Source: Caldilineaceae bacterium (GTDB taxonomy: Bacteria > Chloroflexota > Anaerolineae > Caldilineales > Caldilineaceae). Taken from it: a stretch of DNA of 64,000 nucleotides. The first letter of the stretch is position 1; each line of letters begins with the position of its first letter. Where the stretch lies: positions 434,001-498,000 of the forward strand of contig JADLDO010000028.1 of NCBI GenBank assembly GCA_020846635.1, in the 5' to 3' direction. Under the pieces are notes generated by a model. It was not told the origin of the DNA. It saw only the letters and a program-made list of their open reading frames with translations, and did not search any database. Both the position numbers and the translations under genes were made by a program. Shown here piece after piece: positions 18,479 to 26,029 of the stretch.

Positions 18479-19401
18479 CCTATTTGTGGGAATCTTTGCC
18501 ACCCGGCGAGGAGTGGCGCGGCTGGTGGGACCCAGAGATTGCGGGCGTTCCTCCCTTGCCGGTGTTGGCCGCGCGTGGCGAACGCGATGGGCCAATTGTT
18601 CTGGTGACGGGCGCGGTGCATGGCGATGAATATGAAGGGCCAGCAGCCATCCATGCCCTGTTTAACAGCCTGCATGTTGGACAGCTTGCCGGGGTGGTGA
18701 TCGGTCTGCCTGTGGTGAACGGCGCGGCATGGCAAGCCCGCGCACGCGTGGCGCCGACCGACCGGCTCGACCTCAACCGCCTATTCCCCGGCACAAAGGG
18801 CGCAAGCGATGATCCGTCGCCCCTCTTGGCGGAGAAGCTGTTTGACACTTTTGTGCGCCACTGTGACGTGCTCATCGACCTGCACAGCGGCGGCGCAAAG
18901 TTGGTGCATCTGCCCATGATCGGCTGGTATGCGGGCAGCCGCGAGGCAGAGCAGTTGGCGCGCACCTTTGGGCAGGGGCTAAGGCCGTGGCAGATCGGCA
19001 ATGTGCCGGGTGTGCTTTCCTATGAGGCGCATCATGCGGGCAAAATTGCGCTGGGCGCTGAATGGGGAGGCGGCGCACGCCTCGATCCAGAGGGGGTAGT
19101 GGCTTATACGGCAGGTCTGCGCCGCACGCTGGCGCACTTGGCGGGCGAGTTACCCGAAACCACGCTGCGCGACACGCGCAAGCCACTTTCCGGCAAGTAC
19201 CAGCAGAGTGAGCAGGGAGGGCTTTTCACTGCCCAAGTGCGGCTAGGCGAACAAGTTACACAAACCAGCACGTTGGGCATCTTGCACAGCCCGTTAGGCG
19301 AACTCGTCGGCGAGATCAAGGCAGAGCGATCCGGCACTGTGGCGGCGCTGGCACACATCGCATTGCTCAGCCCAGAGGATCGCATGGCCTATATTGGCTG
19401 A
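18475..19401 (+). CDS. Succinylglutamate desuccinylase/aspartoacylase family (M14-like) protein
   Basis: A zinc-dependent deacylase/amidohydrolase of 308 residues. The zinc-binding pair is in VHGDEYEGPAAIHAL (H-x-x-E), the arginine-rich substrate segment in DRLDLNRLFPG, and the third ligand in LIDLHSGG. The C-terminal part (about 230-308) is a beta-rich biotinyl-lipoyl-like domain (GGLFTAQVRLGEQVTQTSTLG). Substrates in the family include N-acyl amino acids and acetyl-diaminobutyrate. It overlaps DUF6295 by 4 nt. A second paralogue lies at 38303-39319 on the minus strand. Confidence 0.85.
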   Translation: MTYLWESLPPGEEWRGWWDPEIAGVPPLPVLAARGERDGPIVLVTGAVHGDEYEGPAAIHALFNSLHVGQLAGVVIGLPVVNGAAWQARARVAPTDRLDLNRLFPGTKGASDDPSPLLAEKLFDTFVRHCDVLIDLHSGGAKLVHLPMIGWYAGSREAEQLARTFGQGLRPWQIGNVPGVLSYEAHHAGKIALGAEWGGGARLDPEGVVAYTAGLRRTLAHLAGELPETTLRDTRKPLSGKYQQSEQGGLFTAQVRLGEQVTQTSTLGILHSPLGELVGEIKAERSGTVAALAHIALLSPEDRMAYIG

Positions 19402-19414
19402 TGGGCTCGCTGAT

Positions 19415-19442
19415 CTTCTCAAAAACACTCTTCTCAAAAACA
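19415..19442 (+). repeat. 15-nt-period direct repeat upstream of the creatininase-like gene
   Basis: CTTCTCAAAAACA occurs at 19415-19427 and 19430-19442. It fills most of the gap between the stop at 19401 and the ribosome site GGGGGAG at about 19450. One of the window's short tandem duplications. Confidence 0.8.
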
Positions 19443-19460
19443 AATGACAAGGGGGAGACG

Positions 19461-20273
19461 ATGAAATACCGCTATTCAGAGATGACCTGGCCCGAATGTA
19501 ACGCGGCTGCCAAAGCGGGGCGTGTGGCTGTGCTGCCCGTTGCTACCTATGAAGATCACGGCTATCACCTGCCCATCGACGTGGATGTGCTGCTTGCTAC
19601 CGAAATTTGTGACCGCGCTGTGGCGCGCATCCCAGAGGAAGCCGTACTCATCCCGGCAGTCACCCACGGCTACAGCCCGCACCACATGGATTTCCCCGGT
19701 ACGATTACCATCGCCTGGGATACCTTTATCAAGTACGTCAAAGATGTCTGCCTGAGCCTGGCGCACCACGGTTTTACGCGCATCCTCATCGTCAACGGGC
19801 ATGGCAGCAACACATCGCCGCTCGATATGTCGGCGCGCTTGACCGTCGTGGAGACTGAGGGACGTGTGCTTTGCGCCGCGGTCAACCATTGGGGCGTGCG
19901 CCCGGTGCGCGAACTGGGCAAGACGCTGCGCGACTCGGAGTTTGGCGGCACGTCCCATGCTTGTGAGTATGAAACGTCGCTCTATCTGGCGCTGCGTCCC
20001 GATCTTGTGGAGATGGACAAAGCAGTGGATGAGAAGATTCCCGTACCTGCCAGCTTCCAAACCGACCTGCTCGCGGGCAAGCGTGCCGATGGGGCTACTG
20101 CCAATCTGATGCCCTTCTGGAGTTCGCTCACCGACAGCGGCGTGCGCGGCGATGCCACCAAAGCGACGGTCGAGAAGGGCGAAGCCTTCCTCGAAGCCGC
20201 CATTGAGGGGGTGATTGAGTTGGTGCGCGAGTTAAAGGGTGCAGAGATTCGCCCGCGGCAGGATCATCATTAG
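19461..20273 (+). CDS. Creatininase-family metalloamidohydrolase
   Basis: About 270 residues, starting MKYRYSEMTWPE behind GGGGGAG. Although 20 more codons are open upstream, they are made of the 15-nt repeat and show no homology-like features. Metal-binding segments are visible: PVATYEDHGYHLPIDVDV (E, H and D positions of the usual GSxEQHGPHLP-x-x-TD), HGYSPHHMDFPGT, LIVNGHGSN and a late glutamate in GTSHACEYETSLYL. The family includes creatininase, mycofactocin peptidase MftE and formamide-releasing enzymes of riboflavin/F420 synthesis, so the substrate is open. Last gene of the operon starting at 17425; it ends 8 nt from the convergent SDR gene. Confidence 0.85.
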   Translation: MKYRYSEMTWPECNAAAKAGRVAVLPVATYEDHGYHLPIDVDVLLATEICDRAVARIPEEAVLIPAVTHGYSPHHMDFPGTITIAWDTFIKYVKDVCLSLAHHGFTRILIVNGHGSNTSPLDMSARLTVVETEGRVLCAAVNHWGVRPVRELGKTLRDSEFGGTSHACEYETSLYLALRPDLVEMDKAVDEKIPVPASFQTDLLAGKRADGATANLMPFWSSLTDSGVRGDATKATVEKGEAFLEAAIEGVIELVRELKGAEIRPRQDHH

Positions 20274-20281
20274 ACGGTATT

Positions 20282-21076
20282 TTACCACGGGCGGCGCTCT
20301 TGGACGGGTGTTGGCTGCTCCAGCCCATCCACCGGGATATGCCGCCCGTTGATCCAGTGGGCGCGGGACGAGGAGAGATAGACAATCACATCGGCAACCT
20401 CCTCAGGTTTGCCCAGCCGCCCCATGGGGAAGCCATCGCGCACATAGGCGTCAAAGGATTGTGGGTTCTTCTGCCGGAAGCGATCCCAGGAGCCATCCTC
20501 CCAAATGATCGAGCCAGGCGAAACGATGTTGACACGGATATTGTCATGCACCAATTCCAGCGCCAGCCGTTCAGTCATAAAGATCGCCGCGGCCTTGGAT
20601 GCCCCATACTGGGCTGTGCCGACAAGCTGAGGCTGCCAGCCGGAGATGGAGGCAACGTTGACAATGGCCCCACCACCGCGCTGGCGCAGGTAGGGGACAG
20701 CCAACCGGGTCATACGCACAATCTGGAAGACATTCAACTCAAAGGTACGCTGCCAATCCTCATCCGTTGCTTCGAGCAGCGTGCCGCCTGTTGCGCCGCC
20801 CACGTTGTTGACGAGGATGTCGATGCCGCCCAACTCGGCGACACATTGCGCTATGACCTGTTCGGCCTCACTTGCTACGGTCACATCGGCCTGGATCGCA
20901 GCCACACGCACGCCCTTCTGGCGTAGTTCCTCTGCCGCGGCCTTCAATGGTTCAAGCTCGCGGCCACAGATTGCTACGTTACACCCTTCATCGGCAAACA
21001 GCCGCGCGGTCCGCAGCCCAATCCCTCGGCTGCCACCTGTGATCAAGGCAACTTTCCCCGCCAATCCAAGCTCCAC
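20282..21076 (-). CDS. SDR-family NAD(P)-dependent oxidoreductase
   Basis: A classical short-chain dehydrogenase of 264 residues: cofactor motif TGGSRGIG near residues 14-21, NNVGG, catalytic serine in NVASISGWQ, and YGASKAA (Y-x-x-x-K). The tail SSSRAHWINGRHIPVDGL is standard. It starts with GTG at 21074-21076, preceded by AGAGGCG. It is the last gene of a minus-strand operon with the Rieske and amidohydrolase genes (74-nt gap). Substrate cannot be deduced; sugar or secondary-alcohol oxidation is common in this subgroup. Confidence 0.9.
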   Translation of the reverse strand: MELGLAGKVALITGGSRGIGLRTARLFADEGCNVAICGRELEPLKAAAEELRQKGVRVAAIQADVTVASEAEQVIAQCVAELGGIDILVNNVGGATGGTLLEATDEDWQRTFELNVFQIVRMTRLAVPYLRQRGGGAIVNVASISGWQPQLVGTAQYGASKAAAIFMTERLALELVHDNIRVNIVSPGSIIWEDGSWDRFRQKNPQSFDAYVRDGFPMGRLGKPEEVADVIVYLSSSRAHWINGRHIPVDGLEQPTPVQERRPW

Positions 21077-21150
21077 AATGATACGCCTCTCTGGTCAAAT
21101 GGATGAGGTAACAGAATCATAGAACGTATGCCCAACTGCTCTGCGGCGCA

Positions 21151-21513
21151 TCACAAATACAACACCACATCATCCCCTTCTTGCGCCACTTCATATGTAC
21201 GCACACGCAGCCGCGCATCATAAAGCGCCTGCCCGCTGCGAATATCAAACTCCCACTGGTGCCAGGGGCATTTGAGAACTTCTCCCTCCCGCTCATAGCG
21301 CACCTCCCCCACATCGTTCGACGTGATCATGGGGCGCAAGCGACCGTGACAAAGCGGGCCGGATCGATGGGGACAGCGGTTCAGCAGCGCATAGTAGGAG
21401 CCATCTAGGTTAAAGATGCCAATCTCATGCCCCTCGACTGTGACCACCTGGCGGCTGCTGGGCGGCAGGTCGGCAGCGCGTGCCACAACATGGCGGCCTT
21501 TCATCTTGCTCAT
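21151..21513 (-). CDS. Rieske [2Fe-2S] ferredoxin-like protein
   Basis: A 120-residue single-domain Rieske protein. The cluster ligands are visible in RCPHRSGPLCHG (C-x-H) and KCPWHQWEFDI (C-x-x-H). Standalone Rieske proteins usually pass electrons to oxygenases or resemble NirD. No oxygenase large subunit is in the neighbourhood. Its ATG overlaps the amidohydrolase stop (ATGA); an in-frame ATG three codons later (21504) has the better spacing to GAGGG and may be the true start. Confidence 0.88.
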   Translation of the reverse strand: MSKMKGRHVVARAADLPPSSRQVVTVEGHEIGIFNLDGSYYALLNRCPHRSGPLCHGRLRPMITSNDVGEVRYEREGEVLKCPWHQWEFDIRSGQALYDARLRVRTYEVAQEGDDVVLYL

Positions 21514-22634
21514 CCCTCTAACCCGTAGAGTTTCTTGGCATTGTCATACATGATCTTGCTACGAAGTTCGTGATCAAAGCCTTTCAGAAATGCGCTGGGT
21601 TCATCCCAGTCCCAATGGGGATAGTCGGAGGCAAAGACCAAGACCTCGTCGGCGCGCAGCCATTCTAGGAACTTGGCAAGGTCGGCCTTGCTGGGCATGT
21701 CGGGCATCGGCTGTGAACCAAAGCGGATATTCTCACGCACATACTCGCTTGGCAGCTTCTTGACCCACGGCGTATAGTCGCGCAGCCCCTTCCAGTCGCC
21801 ATCCATATGCCAGAGCAAGCCGGGAACCCAAAAGAAGTCCTGTTCGATAAAGAGGAAGCGCAGGTTGGGGTACTTCTCAAAAACGCCTTCGCAGATGAGG
21901 CTCACAACATGCGCCATGGCAATCTGGGGCCGCGCCATACGCATCTCCAGGTAATAGGAGGGATAGCCCGCCGCGGTCGGGGACGCGGCAATGCCCGCAC
22001 CCTCGCCGCCAAAATGGACGCAGACGGGCAACCCATGCGCTTCAGCAGCCGCGTAGATGGGATGGTAGAAGCGATTGCCAAAGGGCAGGCGCGCGCCTGC
22101 CGGCATCAACACCTGCACAATCGACGGATGGGAGCCGAGCCGGTTGATCTCGGCGACAGCCTGTTCCGGGTCCTGGGGCGCAATTTGAATGGAGGCGCGG
22201 AAGCGGCTGTCCTTGCTCACCCAATGTTCCAGCGTGGCATCATTGAAGGCGCGACAATAGGCGGCTGCGTAGTCCACATCGGGGTGGACAGCCGTAAAGT
22301 AAGGCCCGCCGGTGAGGATTGCCAGGTCAATTTCGTATAGGTCCAAATGCTTCTCGATGCAGACCTCCGGCACAGTCGAGGGGTTGATCTCGGCCCCCAC
22401 CCACAAATCATGGCGCGCCCCTCTCCCCGGCACGTTGGTATAGCCAACGTTGGGCATCATCTCGCCAAAGTCTTTGATGTACTCGACATATTGGCGCGAC
22501 AAATAGGGAAAGAGCGTGGACGAGTCGAGAAATGAGTGATGCACATCACAGTCGATAATTCGCGTGGATTCCCGCTTGGCTGAAGGTGCAGCCGTTTGGG
22601 GAGATGCCGTCTTCTGGGCTGTAGCCGTCGCCAT
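21510..22634 (-). CDS. Amidohydrolase-family (ACMSD-like) metal-dependent hydrolase or decarboxylase
   Basis: A 374-residue TIM-barrel protein of the amidohydrolase_2/ACMSD type. Visible are the first metal motif DCDVHHSF (in place of the usual D-x-H-x-H), PVCVHFGGEG, MAHVVSLICEGVFEKYPNLRFLFIEQ and the terminal ASDYPHWDWDEPS (catalytic aspartate and SDYPH signature). Such proteins decarboxylate or hydrolyse ring and carboxylate compounds. GGAGAG ribosome site 5 nt before the ATG. First gene of the amidohydrolase-Rieske-SDR operon, with a candidate promoter at 22722-22750. Confidence 0.87.
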   Translation of the reverse strand: MATATAQKTASPQTAAPSAKRESTRIIDCDVHHSFLDSSTLFPYLSRQYVEYIKDFGEMMPNVGYTNVPGRGARHDLWVGAEINPSTVPEVCIEKHLDLYEIDLAILTGGPYFTAVHPDVDYAAAYCRAFNDATLEHWVSKDSRFRASIQIAPQDPEQAVAEINRLGSHPSIVQVLMPAGARLPFGNRFYHPIYAAAEAHGLPVCVHFGGEGAGIAASPTAAGYPSYYLEMRMARPQIAMAHVVSLICEGVFEKYPNLRFLFIEQDFFWVPGLLWHMDGDWKGLRDYTPWVKKLPSEYVRENIRFGSQPMPDMPSKADLAKFLEWLRADEVLVFASDYPHWDWDEPSAFLKGFDHELRSKIMYDNAKKLYGLEG

Positions 22635-22721
22635 GTGACTCTCCTATCGGGTAAGGGGGAAATGGACAAGATGATTGGCTATAGTGCAATGGATTCAGGA
22701 ATGGACTCAGTTGGAGATAGT

Positions 22722-22750
22722 ATGATAGCGGTTTGTGACGGCTCTGGCAA
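22722..22750 (-). promoter_or_regulatory. Promoter of the amidohydrolase-Rieske-SDR operon
   Basis: On the minus strand: TTGCCA (22750-22745), 17-nt spacer, TATCAT (22727-22722). Predicted start near 22715, about 80 nt upstream of the amidohydrolase ATG. Confidence 0.5.
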
Positions 22751-22789
22751 TTTGGAGAAAAAGGAGAGTGAGAGGGGCGGCGTACAGGC

Positions 22790-22817
22790 TTGAATTTCTG
22801 CGAGTATGCGATATACT
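22790..22817 (+). promoter_or_regulatory. Promoter of the DUF1801 gene
   Basis: TTGAAT (22790-22795), 16-nt spacer, TATACT (22812-22817). Predicted start near 22824, about 50 nt before the ATG at 22875. It is back to back with the minus-strand promoter at 22722-22750. Confidence 0.55.
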
Positions 22818-22874
22818 GTTGCCAGTTGCGTATAGGACAAATGTGCTGATTTTCAGGTTCCAATGGAGGGTACA

Positions 22875-23291
22875 ATGGCCGAAAACAAGACGAAAGCCAC
22901 CGATGCAGATGTAGTCGAGTTCATTAACAACGTGCCCGACGAACGCAAGCGACAGGATAGTTTTGCTTTGCTGGAATTGATGCGTGAGGTGACAGGCGAG
23001 GAACCCAAGATGTGGGGGAGCAGCATTGTCGGCTTTGGCAGCTATCACTACAAGTATACCAGCGGGCGCGAAGGGGATGCTGGGCTGACAGGTTTTTCAC
23101 CCCGCAAGCAGAACCTGACCATCTACATCACGTCAGGCTTTGATCAGTACGCCGATCTCATGCAAAAGCTAGGCAAGCACACTACCGGCAAGTCCTGCCT
23201 CTACGTTAAACGCCTCTCCGACATCGACCTGAACGTGTTGCGCGAGTTGGTGCAAAAGTCGGTTGACCACATGAAACGTACAAATCCATAG
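22875..23291 (+). CDS. DUF1801 domain-containing protein
   Basis: About 138 residues beginning MAENKTKATDADVVEFINNV. Family features: KRQDSFALLELMREVTGEEPKMWG, SSIVGFGSYHYKYTSGREGD and GKSCLYVKRLSDIDLNVLREL. DUF1801 proteins have a YdhG-like fold and no settled function. I prefer the ATG at 22875, which follows GGAGGG by 6 nt; an ATG at 22863 (MEGTMAE) is the alternative and overlaps that ribosome site. It stands alone. Confidence 0.82.
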   Translation: MAENKTKATDADVVEFINNVPDERKRQDSFALLELMREVTGEEPKMWGSSIVGFGSYHYKYTSGREGDAGLTGFSPRKQNLTIYITSGFDQYADLMQKLGKHTTGKSCLYVKRLSDIDLNVLRELVQKSVDHMKRTNP

Positions 23292-23316
23292 ATGAAAATT
23301 GGAGCGGATTATTATA

Positions 23317-23706
23317 CTACCATCTTTCGCTCGTAAGATCGTTGACGCGAGTGAAATGGTGATCCCGACTTACAACTGTGAGATCGTGCTGCCTGGCGAT
23401 AGCAGCAATCCAAATATCGTTTTCAGGAATGGGTGTTCCGGCTCGTTTGAGTTTTGCTTTCGCTTCACCATAGTATTTGGCTGTTGTCGCATCGCAAACA
23501 AGTACGGCGCTAGCTGCGCGAAACTCCTCAATTCTCGCTAGATTTTCAGTGACCTGCAAGGAATGTTGAACTCCATAGTATAATTCGCCTAGTACGATGC
23601 TGGGGACAAATACCTCTCGCGCTGCTGTTAGCTGCTGAATAACTATAGGGTCGTTGGCAAAGAGCGCAATGACGATATTGGTGTCCAGCAGGTATCTACC
23701 ATTCAT
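23317..23706 (-). CDS. vapC: PIN-domain toxin, VapC type
   Basis: A probable Mg-dependent ribonuclease of 129 residues with the four PIN acidic residues visible: D8 (LLDTNIVI), E41 (LGELYYG), D97 (ENDIWIAA) and D115 (SRDHHF). The family usually cleaves tRNA or rRNA when freed from its antitoxin. The start overlaps the upstream antitoxin gene by 11 nt, the usual order for this type II module. Confidence 0.88.
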   Translation of the reverse strand: MNGRYLLDTNIVIALFANDPIVIQQLTAAREVFVPSIVLGELYYGVQHSLQVTENLARIEEFRAASAVLVCDATTAKYYGEAKAKLKRAGTPIPENDIWIAAIARQHDLTVVSRDHHFTRVNDLTSERW

Positions 23707-23923
23707 CTAGGTCGACCTGTTCGCATCCTTGCTCAATTGCCTTGCTCATGGCGTCTAGCTCGGAGCTAGGAATTGTGCCTGCGAATTGAAGCAAATGGCT
23801 TCCTGGCACACCCTGCTCTAGAGTCGAATCTAGCGAGCGGACTAGCGAAAGCACCTGTTGTTGTAAGTCCGGGGGCAGTGCTTCCAAATGCTTGACTACC
23901 TCTTGTATTAGTACACTTGGCAT
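23696..23923 (-). CDS. Antitoxin partner of the VapC-type toxin
   Basis: A 75-residue protein: MPSVLIQEVVKHLEALPPDL followed by QQQVLSLVRSL and an acidic tail ending EQVDLDEW. The helical N-terminus and acidic C-terminus suit an antitoxin that wraps the PIN active site, and the 11-nt overlap with vapC supports pairing. AAAGGA ribosome site. I do not see a clear AbrB, RHH or Phd fold, so the family is unassigned. Confidence 0.75.
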   Translation of the reverse strand: MPSVLIQEVVKHLEALPPDLQQQVLSLVRSLDSTLEQGVPGSHLLQFAGTIPSSELDAMSKAIEQGCEQVDLDEW

Positions 23924-23977
23924 GTTGTTTTTATCCTTTGCGGCTGTTGCAATCTAAGCTCTACTTGGGCCAATCAT

Positions 23978-24006
23978 ATCTTACTCACAGTTTCGCCCTT
24001 TCACAA
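23978..24006 (-). promoter_or_regulatory. Promoter of the VapC-type toxin-antitoxin operon
   Basis: On the minus strand: TTGTGA (24006-24001), 17-nt spacer, TAAGAT (23983-23978). Predicted start near 23971, about 48 nt upstream of the antitoxin ATG. Confidence 0.5.
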
Positions 24007-24060
24007 GTAAACGGCATTTTTGGGCAACCGTCAAAAGAAAGGCAGAACGGTAGGGCAGAG

Positions 24061-24267
24061 ATGAGAGTCTGGTATGACCGGGAAGGGGATATGTTGGAGG
24101 TATACTTCGAAGACGCACCTGGCTATATGGAAGAATTGGACGAAGATGTGTTTGAACGGCGTACATCCGAAGGGCGTGTTGTTGGCTTTACAGTGCTGAA
24201 CTTTAGCAAGCATGACCGTGATAAACTTACTTTGCCACTGACAGTCACAGTTACGGACTCACTCTAA
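24061..24267 (+). CDS. DUF2283 domain-containing small protein
   Basis: A 68-residue protein, MRVWYDREGDMLEVYFEDAP with the C-terminal GFTVLNFSKHDRDKL. This is the typical DUF2283 pattern (short beta-rich proteins with D-x-x-x-D-x-L-x-V/I-x-F), often linked to toxin-antitoxin loci. The frame is open 48 codons upstream, but that part is unlike the family; the ATG at 24061 begins the domain and has a purine-rich GGTAGGGCAGAG ahead. Divergent from the VapC module. No operon partner. Confidence 0.78.
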   Translation: MRVWYDREGDMLEVYFEDAPGYMEELDEDVFERRTSEGRVVGFTVLNFSKHDRDKLTLPLTVTVTDSL

Positions 24268-24347
24268 CGTCGCTAAATTTTCATCCGTGGTAGCTATCCT
24301 TGCCCATCGCGTATCACGCCACGTCTGAATAAACTGGAGCCTACGTC

Positions 24348-24989
24348 ATGCCTGATTCAGAAAGCGAACTACCTGTCACGGAATCTAAGGAATCCTCTCT
24401 CTTTTCCAATGTCCCGCAGTGGCTTTCGCTGTGGGTGCCCATTGTCACGGCGATTATCTCGCTTGCCATTAGCCTCTATACCCTGGTCGTGACCACGGTT
24501 GAGCCGGAAGTGCTTTTGATTATGCCAAGCCAGGTTCGTATCACACAAGGGGGGCAGAGTGGCCCTCTCTTGTATGTCCAACCTGTATTCGTCAGCGCAG
24601 GCATGAGTGAGCGCATTGAAGTCATCACAGGTATCCGTGTAGAGGTTGAACCTATCGACCAAAGCGGGAGCAGCGCGGAGTTTGTCTGGGATGAGCAAGG
24701 CACATGGGTTGTTGACCCGAATACGCAATACTTCAACTGGGTATTCACAGGGGATGCGGGGCCATTCTTGGTGAGTGCAAAGAACGCGCAGTTCTTTACG
24801 GGGCTTTTCATTGGCCCAAATGAGTGGCTTTTTGAACCAGGAACATACAGGATCACGATGGTTGCAGATCGAATTACAACGTCTCAGCCCTTACAGGCCT
24901 CGATTGAGGTGGCTCTCTCCGCAGAGCAACTGGACTATATCAATCAATCACAGGGGGCTCAATTTCTGATCTTTCCCGTTGAGGAATGA
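24348..24989 (+). CDS. Membrane-anchored protein of unknown function
   Basis: A 213-residue protein with a charged N-terminus, one hydrophobic segment at about 25-46 (WLSLWVPIVTAIISLAISLY) and a beta-rich exported domain of about 165 residues without cysteines. Repeated short strands (VLLIMPSQVRITQGG, GPLLYVQPVFVS, IRVEVEPIDQSG) suggest an immunoglobulin-like fold. I do not recognise a family. CTGGAG precedes the ATG by about 8 nt. No clear partner on either side. Confidence 0.7.
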   Translation: MPDSESELPVTESKESSLFSNVPQWLSLWVPIVTAIISLAISLYTLVVTTVEPEVLLIMPSQVRITQGGQSGPLLYVQPVFVSAGMSERIEVITGIRVEVEPIDQSGSSAEFVWDEQGTWVVDPNTQYFNWVFTGDAGPFLVSAKNAQFFTGLFIGPNEWLFEPGTYRITMVADRITTSQPLQASIEVALSAEQLDYINQSQGAQFLIFPVEE

Positions 24990-25117
24990 TCGCATTGTGC
25001 GAAGCCAAAGCCAGCCCTGTGGCATAATAAGCCAACTGCCGGTTTCGCAGCCGCGCTCAACTCCCGCATCCGAACGCCCTGTGGAATCTCCATCGCGCTC
25101 CCACTAAAGGACCCAAC

Positions 25118-26029
25118 ATGAGTGACCTACCCATTATCAGCGGAATCTTCCCCGCGACCATGACCATGTTTAACGCTTCCGGTGCGATTGACGAGGAGAA
25201 TACGGCGCGCCATGTAGATTTTCTGATCCGCAGCGGGGCGCATGGCATTATCGCCACAGGCACATCGGGTGAGTTTATCGCCATGACCGAAAGCGAACGG
25301 CTGCGCGTGATCCAGGTGGTGATCGACGCCGCGGCCAAGCGCGTGCCCGTCTATGCCGGTACAGGGCATTTCAGCACGCGCTTGACGATTGAATTGACAC
25401 AGGCCGCCGAGAAGATGGGCGCGGATGGGGTGATTATCATCCAGCCCTATTACCAGAAGCCGCCCAAACCGGCCATCATCGAGCATTTTCATGCTGTGCG
25501 CCGCGAGACAAGCTTGCCCATCATGCTCTACAACAACCCACACTATGCAGGCTGTGTCGAGTTCACATCGCGCGAGGTCGCCCGTTTGGCCGAGGAAGGG
25601 TTGATCCAGAGCGTCAAGTCCGCCTTCGAGAGCGTTGTGCCGGTGCAGGATCTGCGCTATCTCTGTGGCGACCAGTTGCGTGTTTTTTATGGCTCCTTTA
25701 ACGCGCCGATGGAAGCGTTTATGGCGGGCGCGCATGGCTGGGTGAGTGGTTTTCTCAACCTGTTTACGCATGAAGCTGTCGAGATGTACAACGCCTGTTT
25801 GGCGGGCGATGTGGTGCGTGCGCGCGAGATTTGGCAGTGGCTCTTGCCCTTTAAGCACCTCTACAGCCATCAACTCCTGGGGCCACTCAATGACATCGCC
25901 ATCTATCGCGCTGGGCTGGAAATGCTGGGGCAGCATGGCGGCTATTCGCGCGCGCCCTTTAACCCGCTGACCGAAACCCAGCGCGCTGGGCTTCAGGAGC
26001 TGATGCAGAAGCAAGGAATGTTGGCATGA
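25118..26029 (+). CDS. DapA-family aldolase/lyase (dihydrodipicolinate synthase-like)
   Basis: A 303-residue Schiff-base class I aldolase family member. The lysine is K167 in LIQSVKSAFES, the catalytic tyrosine is Y138 in MLYNNP, and GTSGEF (48-53) binds the alpha-keto acid. The family spans DapA, N-acetylneuraminate lyase, and 2-keto-3-deoxy-sugar-acid aldolases and dehydratases. Its ATGA overlap with an enolase-superfamily dehydratase argues for cleavage of a 2-keto-3-deoxy sugar acid rather than lysine synthesis (inference). AAAGGA ribosome site. First of a three-gene operon. Confidence 0.88.
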   Translation: MSDLPIISGIFPATMTMFNASGAIDEENTARHVDFLIRSGAHGIIATGTSGEFIAMTESERLRVIQVVIDAAAKRVPVYAGTGHFSTRLTIELTQAAEKMGADGVIIIQPYYQKPPKPAIIEHFHAVRRETSLPIMLYNNPHYAGCVEFTSREVARLAEEGLIQSVKSAFESVVPVQDLRYLCGDQLRVFYGSFNAPMEAFMAGAHGWVSGFLNLFTHEAVEMYNACLAGDVVRAREIWQWLLPFKHLYSHQLLGPLNDIAIYRAGLEMLGQHGGYSRAPFNPLTETQRAGLQELMQKQGMLA

